DNA from: Ceraceosorus guamensis
Lineage: Eukaryota > Basidiomycota > Exobasidiomycetes > Ceraceosorales > Ceraceosoraceae
Length of the DNA stretch: 64,000 bases
NCBI RefSeq assembly: GCF_003144195.1
Contig: NW_020289999.1
Span: forward strand, 379,544-443,543
Direction: 5' to 3'
Position 1 is the stretch's first letter. Each line of letters begins with the position of its first letter. The notes under the pieces are model-generated. The model saw only the letters and a program-made list of their open reading frames with translations, ran no database searches and had not been told where the DNA came from. Of the stretch, positions 42,488 through 55,588 are shown piece after piece. Made by a program: the position numbers and the translations under genes.

Positions 42488-44974
42488 ATGTTGGCGTATC
42501 ATGGCAGGCTCAGCGTGAGCATCGTCTTGTTCGCGGTGCTGAGTGCGCTCCAAGTTCGTCTGGCAATGTCGACGAGCGCCAGCTCCTGCGCATCCGATGC
42601 CGAGTTCACCGTCATCGGGGCATCGTCAGGTCACATCTATCGCGACCCGCCATCCCTGCCCACCTCTCGAGCTCATCGGGTGGCCATCATAGGAGCGGGC
42701 CCCGGTGGCACATCAGCAGCGTACTTTTTGTCAAAGGCAAACCAGCGCCTCCGTCGAGATGGCAAAGAAGAACAAGGCTTTGAGATTGATGTGTACGAGA
42801 GGAATAGAGTGGGCGGTAGAACTAGCGTGGTCAAGGCTTGGGCTGACCAAGAGGGTCCTATCCAGCCTGATGTGGGCATCAGCTTGGAGGATCAGGATGC
42901 ACTGCCGCAGTACATCGAGCTGGGCGCCAGTATCTTTGCCGACGTCAATCGCAATCTCAAACGCAGCGCAAAGGTGAGTCTCGCCGCTTGGGTCATCATT
43001 CTGCGGCACAGGGTTCGAACACACCGCCTCCCCTCTTCGACTAGTCATTTGGCTTGCATGCGAACGCCTCTCTGGGAGAGCCGGACGGATTGATGGGCAT
43101 CTGGGACGGGCAGCAGTTCGTCATCGAAGGCCTGGATGACGGCTGGTGGAACTCTGCCCGCATGCTCTGGAGGTATGGCTACAGCCCCGTCACGACCAAG
43201 AAGATGTGAGTGGAGAGCAGAGGTCAGCCTTTTGATTCACTTGCACGATCGCTGCGTGTCCGGACTTCACTCTCATGACTGCCGCTTCGCCCATCTGCGC
43301 ATGCCGTAGCGTCGGCAAACTCGTCAGCCGCTTCTTGCGCCTGTACGATCCTGTGTATCTCCACAAGCCTGGCGCACAACAGCGCACGCAGCCGAATTCG
43401 ACCGTCAGCGGGTTTCCTTGGAGCAACTTGCAATCGCTGAGCGATGCATTGGGCTTGACTGATTTGGTGGCGGATAATGCAGGTGACAATCTCTACGCTC
43501 AAGGGGTGAGCAAGCTCTTTGTAAGTGTCAGGAGTCCTACGACGACTGAGAAGCTTTGGGAAGATCTGACATGGCTCCTGCGTACAAATCGTGGCTGCAC
43601 TGGTCAACAGGTCGAGGAAGTCGTAGAAGCCGCCACGCTGGTCAACTATGGCCAAGAGATCTACTCGATTCACGCATTGGGAGGTGGAGTGTCTCTCGCA
43701 GCGTCAGGAGCGACTGGCATCATGGGAGGAAATTACCAAATCTTTTCGGAAATGTTAAAGCGCAGCTCGTCGAGATTACGCCTGGGAGCGTCGGGGGAAG
43801 TGACGGGAATAGTCAAATTTGGAAGTCTGGCCGAAGTGGTCGACGCTGGGTACCTATCGTCGACTCAAGCTGAGAAGCACTCCAAGTGGATCCAGGAGGC
43901 TGGGACCAAGTGGTGGGTCGGCACCAAGACGGGAGGAGGAGGACTCTATGATAGCGTCTTCATCGCTACGCCTTGGCACAATGCAGACATCTCTCTGATC
44001 AACACTCACGCGACCATTCCAACGCCGCCGTATGTGCACCTGCACGTAACGCTGCTCATCACAAACGCAAGTCACCCGAATCCTGCCTACTTTGGAAGAG
44101 GAAAGAGCGATGCGGTACCTACGAGCATCCTGACTACGCACGCAGCGGTTCGTAAGGCGCAGAAGCAGAACAAGGAGAAGCAAGACGAGAACAACTTCTC
44201 CGGTAGCTACTTACACTTGGTGGATGATGCTGGCCTCGCTTGGCCATTGCGCATCTACAGATACGCCAGGTCATTCTTTGCTGGCTTGATACTCGGTTGG
44301 TGGCCTGGTGGCGATGATAAAGATAGTGGACTGCTACTCGAGGTGACTTATCGTTGCGCAAATCCTTCCTTTGGGGGGCACCACAAAAGGTTGCTGACTC
44401 TTTCGCCACATGCCCCGTGCAGTTCAACAGCCTTTCGTACCTCAAGAAACTGCCAGAGCGCAGATTGGCTGACGGAACGTTGACGGGTGAAGAACATATC
44501 GTCAAGGTGCGACCAAGCTCAATGTTTGCCATGAACGCACTGTATCAGGGAGCGCCTGATTGATGATAGTCCAATTTTGACAAGCAGATCTTTTCCAAAG
44601 CTGCGCTCAACGACACGCAGCTGGAATCCATCATGGGTGCCAACAATCTTCGTTGGGTGTTCCGGAAACAATGGGACGCTTATCCGGAGCTACGTCCTAC
44701 GCGCGACTTTCCACCTCTACAAGTGGATGAAGGAGGTCTGTATTTTTTGAATTCTTTCGAGACCCTCATCAGTACGATGGAGACGTCAACTGTGAGCGCC
44801 AGGAACGCGGTCGCGCTCCTCCTGCAAAAGACGTTTGGATGGGACTTTGTGCATGGCGGGAAGAAGTGCGATTGGCAGAAGGGTGATCAGGAATTGACGA
44901 GCGACACGAATAGCCGAAGGAAGGAGGACGACGATCAAGAGGCGTGGGCTGGATGGGGTTGCAACAGCGGCTGA
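42488..44974 (+). CDS. Prenylcysteine lyase/oxidase (FAD-dependent)
   Basis: It oxidatively cleaves the thioether of farnesyl- or geranylgeranyl-cysteine left from degraded prenylated proteins; the animal enzyme is lysosomal. Exons 42488-42973, 43045-43205, 43310-43520, 43611-44342, 44423-44506 and 44588-44974 give 686 aa. An N-terminal signal peptide (LSVSIVLFAVLSALQVRLA) is followed by the FAD dinucleotide-binding motif VAIIGAGPGGTSAAYFL and EIDVYERNRVGGRTS. The family core shows EAATLVNYGQEIYSIHALGG and GIMGGNYQIFSEMLKRS. The 90-nt intron 43521-43610 is a multiple of three without stops; removing it gives GVSKLFVEEVVEAATLVNYG, which fits the family, while retention adds 30 residues. The protein is longer than animal homologues because of a C-terminal extension. 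Confidence 0.9.
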
Positions 44975-46981
44975 GACTATCTGCACAGCCTCGCAGTGAC
45001 CCCGACGACCTCTGCTGTTTGCCCGAGCCGCTCCGACTGCGCCTTCCGCGCGTCGCCGATCTCTTCTCCTTTTTGTACCATAAAGATCAGCGGATTCTTG
45101 GACTGTTTTCATTCGACGAGCGATGAGCAATCCAGCGCCGTGACGGCATCTCTTCGATTCTGCTGCTGTCTCTTCTGATGATCGTCGGCATGGCTTGCAG
45201 CTTACGCGTCGTGATCACGAACAATCACGAATCGTAAATCAAAATGTGAATTGTGAATATCAATGTTGCTTGTCGCGCGCCAAACAAGGGAAATGTTTCG
45301 AGCAGCGCGCTGAGTTGCTTAATTGCTAATGCGCACATGCAATTAGCCGTTCAAACCAGCAGAGGTCGTGGCTGTGCACAGTCGCCACGCCTCGCGGTGG
45401 AGGCAGATTTTGAACACTCGGCGTCCCTCATCTGGATGGTGAATGTCTGGTGCGCGGGTCACCGCGTCCCACCCAGCAGCATTTCCGCATGACAGCATCA
45501 GCTTCCCCATGTCGGATGGCCTCTCTTCAGTCTTTCTGTGATGCGCTAGGCAGCGCGGCTTTCGGGTCAACATGGGCCTTCGCGTTGCCAGCAGTCGCGA
45601 GGCTTCCTGCGTCAAAGCCACGCAAGAAAGGTGGGGAGTGCCAGCAACCTCTCAAGCCAAACATGCATGTACAGTCGCTCTTCAGCGCGGAAGGTGTATA
45701 TGTCCACTGTACACTACGCTACGCTATCTCAATCGCCTCCTCCATTGTATAGCTATAGGAACGTGATTCTGACAAGAGAGAAACGCAGGACAGGTCATGC
45801 GTGTGGGCGTGGGCAAAGCACGAATGTCAAAGATTCATAGCCATCAGCGCCGCCGACTGGTCAGCATGATGGTGGCTCACGTTGTGATGCGCGGCGTGCT
45901 GTGCTCAGGCGCGCCATCAAGCATCCTCATCACGGCGGCCCTGCTATCGCTATACATGGCTGCTCGCGTACTGTATGCTTCGCGATATGCGGTACCTGGT
46001 ACTCGTTTGGACAGCTGAATCTATTGGATGGCCAATGTGAATGTGCGTGATGCTGATGAGCCTCGCAAGCCGAGGCGCGGGTGCGAAGGCTGCAGAAAGA
46101 TGAGTGCACGGCATCTGCATGCATGAGCTGCTGCTCATGCTGCTGCTCATGCTGCCGGGCGGACTTGCACGCAGCAGCACGCGCGCACGCGTATAGCCGC
46201 GCGCCTGCTGAGCCGTGCGCAGGTGCTGCTGGTTGCCGCTGCTGCATGCTGCTGGCTATACACACCCAGCATGGCTGCAGCGCAGCGCAGGAGAAAAGAC
46301 AAGACGTACACGCGAGCGAGCTGCAAGCAGGCGGGCGGGCCGCGTGCTAAAGGAGCTGCCCAAAGCCGATCTCCAGCAGCGGGCGCGAGCGCGAGCGAGA
46401 GTCGGGAGTGCAATGTGTCGTGCATCACACCACCAGCATACACATCAGACCGCAACAGCCTGGCCTGGCTCACAAAATCACCAAATCGCGCCAAACGGTC
46501 ACGAGCACCGCCTGGACCATTGATTTGATTTGTTGGGATCTCGAGGACAGCTTTGGTCGCCTCCGCCTTCGCTTCATCCATCCCTCACTCACAGTCCCGT
46601 TGCTCCTCGCGCCGCATCCGTTTGGCTCGCTGTACACCTTTTCATCACCAGTTCAATCGGCCCAGCACAGTGCGAGGTGTCGCCATCACACTTACTTTCC
46701 TTTGCACCTATTTGTCCATCCCGACATCTCTGGCGAGCTGACACCCAACACCAAGCACTTCGGAGGTACCTGAGAGAGAGGGGACAGCAGAGGAAGGAGC
46801 CTTCCCAACGCAACGCAGAGCTCCTCTGACCAGTGCTGGACAAGTGCCTCTACTCCTGCGACCCGGCGATCATTGATCTCCGCTCTCCTTACAGCAGAAC
46901 ACCCAGCCGTGTGGGTCTGCACAGCCAACTTCAACGCTGCGTAGTAAAGACCGACTGTTCCACATATCGCCTCTGCCACTC
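44975..46981. other. 2-kb spacer upstream of PKC1
   Basis: No coding frame is supported. The part 45210-45270 holds AATCACGAATCGTAAATC-like motifs. A short GCTGCTGCTCAT tandem occurs near 46125-46155. The segment 46450-46981 is a pyrimidine-rich probable PKC1 promoter and leader. Confidence 0.55.
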
Positions 46982-49900
46982 ATGGCGGTAAGTCAATCCG
47001 TCATTCCTAGCCCAGTATTTCGTAAAGCTGACGGATGAGTGTGTGTGCGCAGGACTCGACGGATTCGCACATCGCCGATGTGCTGGCGCGTGTGCAAGTG
47101 CAACGCAAGCACATGGAAGCAGCGCAAGCTGTGCGAGGCCTGACATCAAATCAAGATGTCATCCGCAACGCCGAGGCCCAAATACGAGACGCTCAGCGCA
47201 ACATCTCATACCTCGAAGAGAGCTTGCGCCAATTGCAAGATAGGCGCGCAAGCTCTGGCACGCCTGGCAGGACGGATAGCCCTGGTGGCGTGAGGCCAGG
47301 CGCTGGCACTTCGCAAGGCGGGCAGCCAGGTGGCCCTCAGCAAGGATATGCGTCCAGCACCCATTCGACTGGGAACAACAGCAATTCATCCTTCACCTCG
47401 CCCTACGCAGCCGGTCCTGAATCACGAAGACCATATCCCGGAGACAGCAGCAGCAGCTACGTCTCGTCCGCCAGCTCAGGCGGGTGGAATCGCTTCGAGG
47501 ACAGGCCCCTGCCTGCAGCTCCCGGCCACTCGGAAGGTGAGGGCTTTGGCTCTCCTGGTGGACAAGGAGAGTGGCGACCTGCGCCGATCGGTCGCATGGG
47601 CACCAGCGCAAAGAAGCAATACACAAATCTCGGTGAGTTAGTCAAGCTTGCCTCTGATTCCGGACGCTGCAGAGCGGCAGACAGACCTGACTCTCCGCTG
47701 ACGCTTCTTCGTCCTTCATCGATTTCAAAGACCTCATCAAGTACGACACGCCCCACACCACGGCCAAGATCTCTAGAATGCTTCATCAGCTCGAGTTCAA
47801 GCTTCAGATCGAAAAGCAAATGAAAGTTGGTATCGACAAGATGGCCAAACTCTATTCTATGGAAGGTGATCGCAAGAGCAAAAATGACGCCGAGAGCAAG
47901 AGAGTGGAAAGTGAGAAGAAGCTGGTTCTACTCCAGCAAAGCCTGAAGCGCTACAAGCAACTGCACGTCATGGAGGAGAGCGGGGAGGACGAGATGCGTG
48001 CGTGACTGATCGCCGAAGCAAGGCTGTGCTATTGCGCTGCGCGATCGTTCTTGTCCTCAACTGACGAAGGTTCTTGCCCCATCGCAGCCGGCTCCATCGA
48101 AGACCGTAGGCAAAAGCTCCGAAAACCCCTTTCTGGTACGCTCCAAGTGTCCGTGCGCAGCGCACGAGACATTGATCATGCGCCCAACGCGCGAATGGGA
48201 AGAAGTGTACGGGAATCGACTGTCGTGATCAAGGTCGAAGATACGCCACGAGCACGAACACATCCAAGCCGCACGGACCGCTGGCAAGAAGACTTTGAAG
48301 TAGCGGTCGACAACGCCAACGAAATCGAAGTGACGGTTTATGACAGAGTTGGCTCTGCGCATCCAGTCCCCGTTGGTATGCTGTGGATCAGGATCAGTGA
48401 CATCGTGGAGGAGCTGCGCAAAAAGAAGTTTGGTCAAGTCTCGACCATTGATGGCGGCACGAATGCGCCGGGAGGTTGGGGCACCGCAGAGGATGTTGCA
48501 GCGGAAGGACCCGGTGCCAGAGGCTTTGGTGGTGTTGCCGGAGGCGGTGCAGGTAGCCTTCAGGATGCCAGCTTCCATCTAGGACCTGCCGGTGCCCAAG
48601 TGCCACTCGGCCCAACTCAGGATGGTGTGGAAGCGTGGTTTGCGGTCGAACCTGCAGGCGCTATCTTCTTGCGCCTGAACTTCATCAAGCAAAACGTGCG
48701 CAAGCGTCCTTATGATGCGCGCCTAGGTCGTCAAGGTGCCGTGCGCAAACGAAAGGAGGACGTCGCAGAGATCAATGGACACAAGTTCATCTCTAGACAG
48801 TTCTATCAAATTGTTCGTTGCGCTCTTTGCGGCGAGCTCCTCCTGAACGCCACCGGCTCGCAGTGTGAAGACTGTCGCTACACTTGCCACAAGAAGTGCG
48901 CACAGAAGGTCGTTACCAAGTGCATCAGCAAGAGCAATGCAGAGACGGAGCGCGATGAGGTCAAGATCAAGCATCGCATCCCTCATCGATTTGTGCCGTT
49001 GACAAATATCAGCGCGAACTGGTGTTGCCACTGCGGTTACATCTTACCCCTGGGCCGCAAAAATGCTCGCAAGTGCGCTGGTGAGTAGACGCGTACGGGG
49101 GGAGAAGAGTTCAAAATCCGTCTGTCACAGTCGCTTACATGGCTTTCTGAATGGCAGAATGCGACATCACCGCCCACAGTGACTGTGCGCACCTGGTCCC
49201 CGATCTGTGCGGCATGTCAATGGAGCTGGCCAACCAGCTTTTGGCAGACATGGAAGCTATCGACCGCGTCAAGTCCTCAGCCAAGACGCAGCTGCCCTCA
49301 TCTCAACAGCAATTTGGCGGTGGTCAGGCCAACGGAGGCCGCATCGGAGCACCCAGACCCACCTTTGGTGGACCTGGCGCGCCTGATGGACGCCTCACAG
49401 GCCTCGAGCAGCAGACAGCTCAGATGGGACTTGGAGGCAGTCCTTACCCACAAGGCGCTGGCTACGGTGATACCCCAGTGCATGCCCAGCATGCACAGGC
49501 GCAGTCGCAACAACCGACTCAAGCTGCGGCCTCGTTGCATTCTCAGCACTTGGGCGTATCACAGGCGGACGGTGGCCGCCCACCACAAAAAGCACAACAG
49601 CAGCCCCAAAGCTACCCCCAGCAAGCTCGACCACCTCAGGACGGGGTGCGTCCCCAGCCTTACGCCTCAGAGCAACCCGCTCAGGGTGTCAAGCCGCCAC
49701 GTCCCCTACCTCAGCAGCCGCCGACCGGCGATGGCAGGGTGCAGTCTATTGCGCAGTCAGCATCTTCTACGCAGGTCGCTGCTCCTGCGGCTGCCGGCGC
49801 CCACGCTCCCCGCCCTGTCATCGCCCAAACGCCGTCTCAAGCGTCCATCGCGACCATCGGAGCCGCGCCAGCCCAAGCACCAGCATACCCGCCTTCCTCC

Positions 49901-51338
49901 AAGCGCAAGATTGGCCTCAATGACTTCAACTTCTTGGCTGTGCTGGGTAAGGGTAACTTTGGTAAGGTCATGCTGGCAGAAGAGAAGAGGAGCGGCTACC
50001 TTTACGCCATCAAGGTGCTCAAGAAGGAATTCATCATTGAGAACGATGAAGTCGAAAGGTGAGTAGACGATGCCAAGACAACCTTGAAATCAGATGTGTT
50101 GACCCGAGAGCGATGTGCTTGCCCAAAATAGCACCAAGTCAGAGAAGCGCGTATTTTTGGCAGCAGCCCGCGAGCGCCATCCATTCTTGCTGGGTCTTCA
50201 CTCGTGCTTCCAGACAGAAACCCGCGTGTACTTCGTCATGGAGTACGTCAGCGGTGGTGACTTGATGCTTCACATTCAGCGTGAACAGTTCACGCCAAGG
50301 CGGGCCAAGTTCTACGCTGCGGAGGTCCTTCTGGCGTTAGAATACTTCCATAAGCAAGGCATCATCTACCGGTGAGTATGGCTGAAGGCGACTGCACGTC
50401 ATCATCGAGACTCATTGCCCCAATATTGGCCCACAGTGATCTCAAGCTTGACAACATCTTGCTCACACTCGACGGTCACATCAAGGTGGCGGACTATGGT
50501 CTGTGCAAGGAAGACATGTGGTACGGCAAGACAACCAGCACGTTCTGTGGTACCCCAGAATTCATGGCGCCAGAGGTGAGACTTGGCGTTTCGGCATCTC
50601 GGTGCGCGTTCGAATTGCTAAGTCATGCTGGGCCGCCCCTTCAGATCTTGCTCGAGCAAAGATACGGACGCGCCGTCGATTGGTGGGCCTTCGGTATTCT
50701 CATCTACGAGATGCTGTTGGGACAAGCCCCCTTCCGTGGAGATGATGAGGATGAAATCTTTGACGCAATTCTGGAAGACGAACCTTTGTATCCGATCCAC
50801 ATGCCTCCCGACTCTGTGTCGATTTTGCACAAGGTAAGATCTGCGGACTGCTTTCGGAATCCTACCTTCGCCCTTTGCTGACCCTGCTTGATCGGCTCGT
50901 AGCTGCTCACGCGCGACCCTGCAAGGCGCCTCGGTTCTGGCGCAACGGACGCCGAAGAGATCAAAGCGCACCCCTTCTTCCGTGACATCAATTGGGACGA
51001 CATGTTCCACAAGCGTGTGCCACCACCCTTCTGCCCCACGCTCAAAAATCCAAGCGATACGTCTTGGTTCGACTCCGAGGTGAGGACTCTGCGGTCTCGA
51101 GGACCATCTTGGTCCTCCCCACTGACCGAAACAATCCCCTGCATGCGCGTGTGTTCATACAGTTTACGAGCGAGAAGCCGACGCTCACGCCAGTACACAG
51201 CGTCCTCAGCACTCAGGACCAAGCCGAATTCAAGAGCTTTTCTTGGTGAGTGGGAGCGGCGCGCGCGACGATGGGAAGGCTCACATGCTGATCTCGCGGC
51301 CGTTTCATCTTTACAGGACCGCTCCGCACGTTATGTGA
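46982..51338 (+). CDS. PKC1: Protein kinase C, fungal Pkc1 type
   Basis: The Rho1-activated kinase at the head of the cell-wall-integrity MAP kinase pathway. Exons 46982-46987, 47053-47632, 47731-47997, 48088-49080, 49158-50058, 50132-50371, 50437-50575, 50645-50833, 50903-51079, 51163-51245 and 51317-51338 give 1198 aa. In order: two HR1 Rho-binding coiled coils (about 10-75 and 195-270), a C2-like domain from [14 protein letters not shown], and two C1 zinc domains (about 513-562 and 584-635; [20 protein letters not shown] and [19 protein letters not shown]). A Pro/Gln-rich linker follows, then a kinase domain from 871 ([36 protein letters not shown]) and an AGC C-tail ending FKSFSW. This domain set is specific to fungal Pkc1. 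Exon 1 codes only Met-Ala. It is tail to tail with RAD17, 206 bp apart. Confidence 0.95.
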
Positions 51339-51544
51339 TCCCACCTCTGCTCTTCAAACATCGCGGGCTGGGCGCCTCTTCCTACGCGCAAGCCTCTTAC
51401 GCCTAGCAATAGCCGAATGTAGCTACGTACCTCCCTTTCGTACTCTCATGCTTGATCTGAATTACGAGTACCTTGTGAAGTGCGGCGTCTAGGCTACATG
51501 AAGGAATGATGAATGCGGGGTCCGGGCAACGAGGGTGGGTGCGA

Positions 51545-54500
51545 TCAAGGCTCATCTGCATCGTCGATGTCTTCGAAATCTGAGTCAAGATCAGTGGCAG
51601 GCTGATCTGATGATGGTGCGAGACGCGTGCTTGAAAACGTCTTCTGACGCTGAACGCCCCTCGGCAGTGCTGGCGCGTCTATGAACTCGTCCTTGTCCTC
51701 CTCTGCAACGTCTGCTTCGTCAAGCTGTTCCCCCTGCCAGCTTGAAGTGCTGGAACTCTCCAGCCGCATTTCGCCAATGCTTCTGATGCACGGCGGCACC
51801 GTGTGTGCTGCCTCTCCAAGAGCGCCGTGGGAGGTCTGCGTTGCGAGCAGTCTCGTCTCGCCGTCGCGCACTCTGGAACCTTTAATGCGCCAGATATAGG
51901 GCACGATCTCTGTGAGCAGCTCCGGATCGCTGACATGGCCAGAGGTTGTGCGCGGTCCGAGCCATGCTCTCGCATCCTCGAGCGCTCCCTGTAACTCTAA
52001 ATTGCGTGACCGCATCTCAAAGAAGCACGACTTTGAGAACTTTTGGCCGCGTCGAGTAACGGGTGACGGAAGAGCAAGTAGTGTCGCATGCACCGTCGTC
52101 AAGAAGGAGTAGTGCGAGCTGAGATTTGCGTGCAGCCACTGAAGAGAGGGCCGCACAGGTTAGCGCTGCTCTGCATACCTGGAAATGATACCTTAATTGA
52201 GCTCACCTCCTCGCTCTCTGTCTTCAAGCCAGTGTCAGCAAAGCTCAGACCTTCCAAAATCAAGTCGCACTGCTCCACATCGTCGCAGAATGGCGGATAA
52301 TTTTGATGCAAGTAGAGCTGAAGCATCGACGTATCAACGGGGACCTCCGTCCACAACGCCTGTCGTAAAGGGAAAAGCGACTTGCAAGTCAGAGCGGCCG
52401 GTCAATGAATGCGATGCACCCGGGCGGGCTGCTCACATTTACATCGACCTTGCTTGGCGCTCGTTCGCGGCAGGCAAGGCTTGCAGGGAGCTCCCAACTC
52501 TCGCACATAGATCTTGAATTTTCCGTCGCAAGCGTCGTGCTCCGCCCGCCCTGAGATGAGGGGTATGCGGTCTTGGAGAGGCCAGACGTTTCGCCGGGAT
52601 CGCCAATGCCTGCAACGTCGGTCCAGCAAGTCAAACTTGAGAGACACACAGAGGTTGGCGTGGCAGGCCCGGCTACACTCACGCTTGTTGTAGAGTATCC
52701 TACCCAAAGCGTGAAAAAGCGCCAATGAGTGCTCTCTCCCAGTGACTGCTGAAATACTGTATGGTTGCATTGTTGAATGGCTACGTCAATATCTCCGGGT
52801 CTGGAGCACAGACACGGACGCACGCACCGATACTCTTGGCTCTCGCGGTCATTGCTCGCTCGTTGAGGACTAGATGTCGATACCTCGCTGCCGTCCGAAT
52901 GACGCTTGGTGCCACGCTGTAATAGCGACGGAAGTACATAGTCCGAGCTGCCAGCAAGCTGTACGAGATTCCACGCAGTTCGTATGTCTCCGCCCGCCTC
53001 TTGGGCTATCGTATCCGCAAACTGCTTTCTTGCCGTCTTGACCTGCGTCTTACGTCCCTTGCGCGGGCTGGGGCCCGCATCAAGATGTCGTGAGATGACT
53101 TGTGCAAGCAGAGTCTTGGCTATCGGGTTGAAACTATCGAAGGTCTGTGTGATGTGAGTAGATCGACCGTCTCGGGCGGTGCATCACAACTCACCGTATC
53201 TCGGCAAAAGCCGAATTAAGTCTGACCTGTTCGTTAAGTAAATCACGCAGGCCAAGGGTAGCAGATGATCTGTCCTTCCAGCTTGTGTTTCCAGATGTAA
53301 GCCAAGCCTCGGCATCCAGTCGCGGAGTCACGTCGCTGACAATCAGTATTAGCGGTATGTGTTGACCAGCGGGTAGCGGGCGATAGATAAACATTTCGAG
53401 TGCTGCCCGAAATGCCTGCTTGGTCGCCGACTGCGTAATGTTTGGCAAATCTTCTACCAAGATGACGCGTCGTCTGCAGGGTGCCGCCTGTGCTGAACTT
53501 TGCAAAGAGGTGCTCGAAGCTCCGTCAGGCGTTTGTGAGAAGCTCAGGGAGCTGAATCGCGCAGCTTTGGTCAGAAATTCTTCGAATCGGCGTATCAAGG
53601 GCACTGTACCGTCAACGAGATGGCGTGTGAGCTCAGTGGACTTTATCAAGTTTGACAGACAATTCGAATTCCTGATTCTGGCCCTGCGCACCGTATCCTT
53701 CCATGAAGGAGATTTGATCCGAATTGGGATCGAAGGCGGGCTGTGATCCATCGGAGACCCACTCGATGATCTCAAAATCGAGTTGATCCTTTTCGGACAG
53801 GGTCCGTACGACTTGCGTCTTTCCGGAGCCCGAAGGGCCGGTCAAGGCCAGCATTCGCTATCGATCGTACAGATGCTGAGGTCAGCACCTCGTTCGAAAT
53901 ATGGGCATGTATGCTACAAACATGTACGTATAAATAGTTCTGAGCACTCACCCTGTGCCTCTTCGTGACTGGCGACCCTTCGAATGCGTCTCTTAGCCAG
54001 CCCTCGACGTCAGCAACCTTGCGGGGTTGGACGGCAAGCTCTTCCTTCGCGGCGTCAGTCGAGCGAGTGCGGGACATCCACATCAGCACATGTACCTCCA
54101 CAAGACTTTGTATCTCTCGAGAAGACGCCCGTAATCTCTTTGTTCACTGCACTCACTCTGCTCTTCGGGCCGTACCGCTCCGACCACAAGCTCTCGGCTG
54201 CTTCGAACTGTTCCCTCGGCTCTGCGGGTGCCTTGCCCTTGAGGTCTTGCTGGTTGCCATTTCGTTCTTGCAAGGGCTTGCTGTCCTTCAAGCCTTCTGT
54301 GGGACTAGACTGGTGTCTGCTTATATCAGCAGCTGACAAAGATGCTCCCAGATCCACCAAGGTGCTGGACGAAGCTCCATTACTGGACCTTTGATTGGAT
54401 GCGGAAGAAGAAGCAGTCCAGCCGCTGTGTCTTGGTGCGCTTGTGAACGAAAGACGTGGCTGCTTTCGATCCAGATCGTCACTGCGAACTTCAGAAAGAG

Positions 54501-54591
54501 GATCACTGCGCCGGCTGTAAGCCTTCTTGACTGGCTTGTTTGTCGTTTGAGCCTGTCGCTTCGACCTGGGACTTTGTCGAGGTGGAACCAT
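51545..54591 (-). CDS. RAD17: Checkpoint clamp loader Rad17 (Rad24 in yeast)
   Basis: It replaces RFC1 in the loader that places the 9-1-1 clamp on damaged DNA. Nine exons on the minus strand, 54591-54157, 54044-53952, 53857-53692, 53603-53195, 53133-52828, 52756-52683, 52609-52437, 52359-52207 and 52138-51545, give 800 aa. After a disordered basic N-terminus comes LWSERYGPKSREELAVQPRK, the Rad17 entry motif, then Walker A TGPSGSGKTQVVRTL (about 183-190), FEIIEWVSDG and the Walker B variant VILVEDLPN. Later come FNPIAKTLLAQVI, GGDIRTAWNLVQLA, the segment VTGREHSLALFHALGRILYN typical of Rad17, and YPPFCDDVEQ. The C-terminus is an acidic tail (DLDSDFEDIDDADEP), as in other Rad17 proteins. Each splice restores a conserved join. 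An exon upstream of 54591 cannot be excluded. Confidence 0.92.
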
Positions 54592-55588
54592 ATTACCGCC
54601 CCTCAACGCGAGCCTGTCACAAGCAATGCTTAGCTCATCGCCTAGCTCATAATCGCTACAAGACCTTGCGCGGCGCAATGTGTACTGTCAGCTGAGTGGG
54701 TGATGGATGGAAGAGGTAGAAGCTTGGAAGTCGCAACGAAGTGCTGTGATCGAATCACGCGCGATCAAGAAGCGCATTCAAGCGCCGCTTCTTGGCGGAG
54801 CATCTCGCAGCGCGCCCTTTCCGCGGCATCCATCTCGCCGTGACGCAGTCAAACAAACATCGGCGCATAGGTGCTGTGTGCGGTCTACACATGAAGGATT
54901 CCTCCATCAAAAGGCGCTCAAGTGCTCGCGCGTTGATGGTGAAAGCACTGATCAGCCGGAGGGCGTCACATGGACAATCACAGTCAGTCAGTAAGCCATT
55001 CTGTCAGTGAGCGTATGTGCGCGCGGAGGCAAGACCATCTCTAGGTAGCCGGGCTCGCCATTGTCGACGTGGGCACGCACACACACGCTCCTCCAGGTCG
55101 ACAACTGCTATGGTCACGCCCCGCGTAGCCGCGCAATGTAAGCTCATCGCCGAAGCTGCATCTCGAGAGAAGCGTCCTGGCTCTCGGACCGCTGAGCTGG
55201 CCACTCGAAGCGGCTCCGCGCACGTTTCGATAGCAAGCAGCGCCCGTACAACACTTCCTGAGTGTGCTTCACATAGACGAAGGTACGGGGACAACAGCGC
55301 TACGTTGCCGCGCCATCCCTGTGATGTGCGCAACTCGCGGCAGCGCGCTCAGAAAGCTGTCGCACCCAGACTCTCGGATGCTGACAACGGGCGCAGCACA
55401 GTACGCTGAACATCCTGATGTGATTCATTGCATCCGAAATCTGTCCCAAGCTTCTTCATCACTTGGGCAAGATGCCACGCTCGTTGCAACTGCAAATGCT
55501 CTAGCTACCTCGGGCGTGAAGAGATCGTTGAAGCATGTCGAGGTTGAGGGAGGGTGACAGGCAGGTAGTAGGTACTGTTGCTTGGCGC
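54592..55588. other. Spacer between cofilin 3' end and RAD17 promoter
   Basis: Open frames of about 110-130 codons overlap on opposite strands at 55004-55409, but neither has family resemblance or a convincing start context. No gene is called. Confidence 0.45.

Noticed and set aside
55004-55409. Overlapping open frames of about 110-130 codons on both strands between RAD17 and cofilin
   Set aside because: Neither has a domain, good start context or extending splice sites; opposite-strand overlap suggests GC-rich chance frames.
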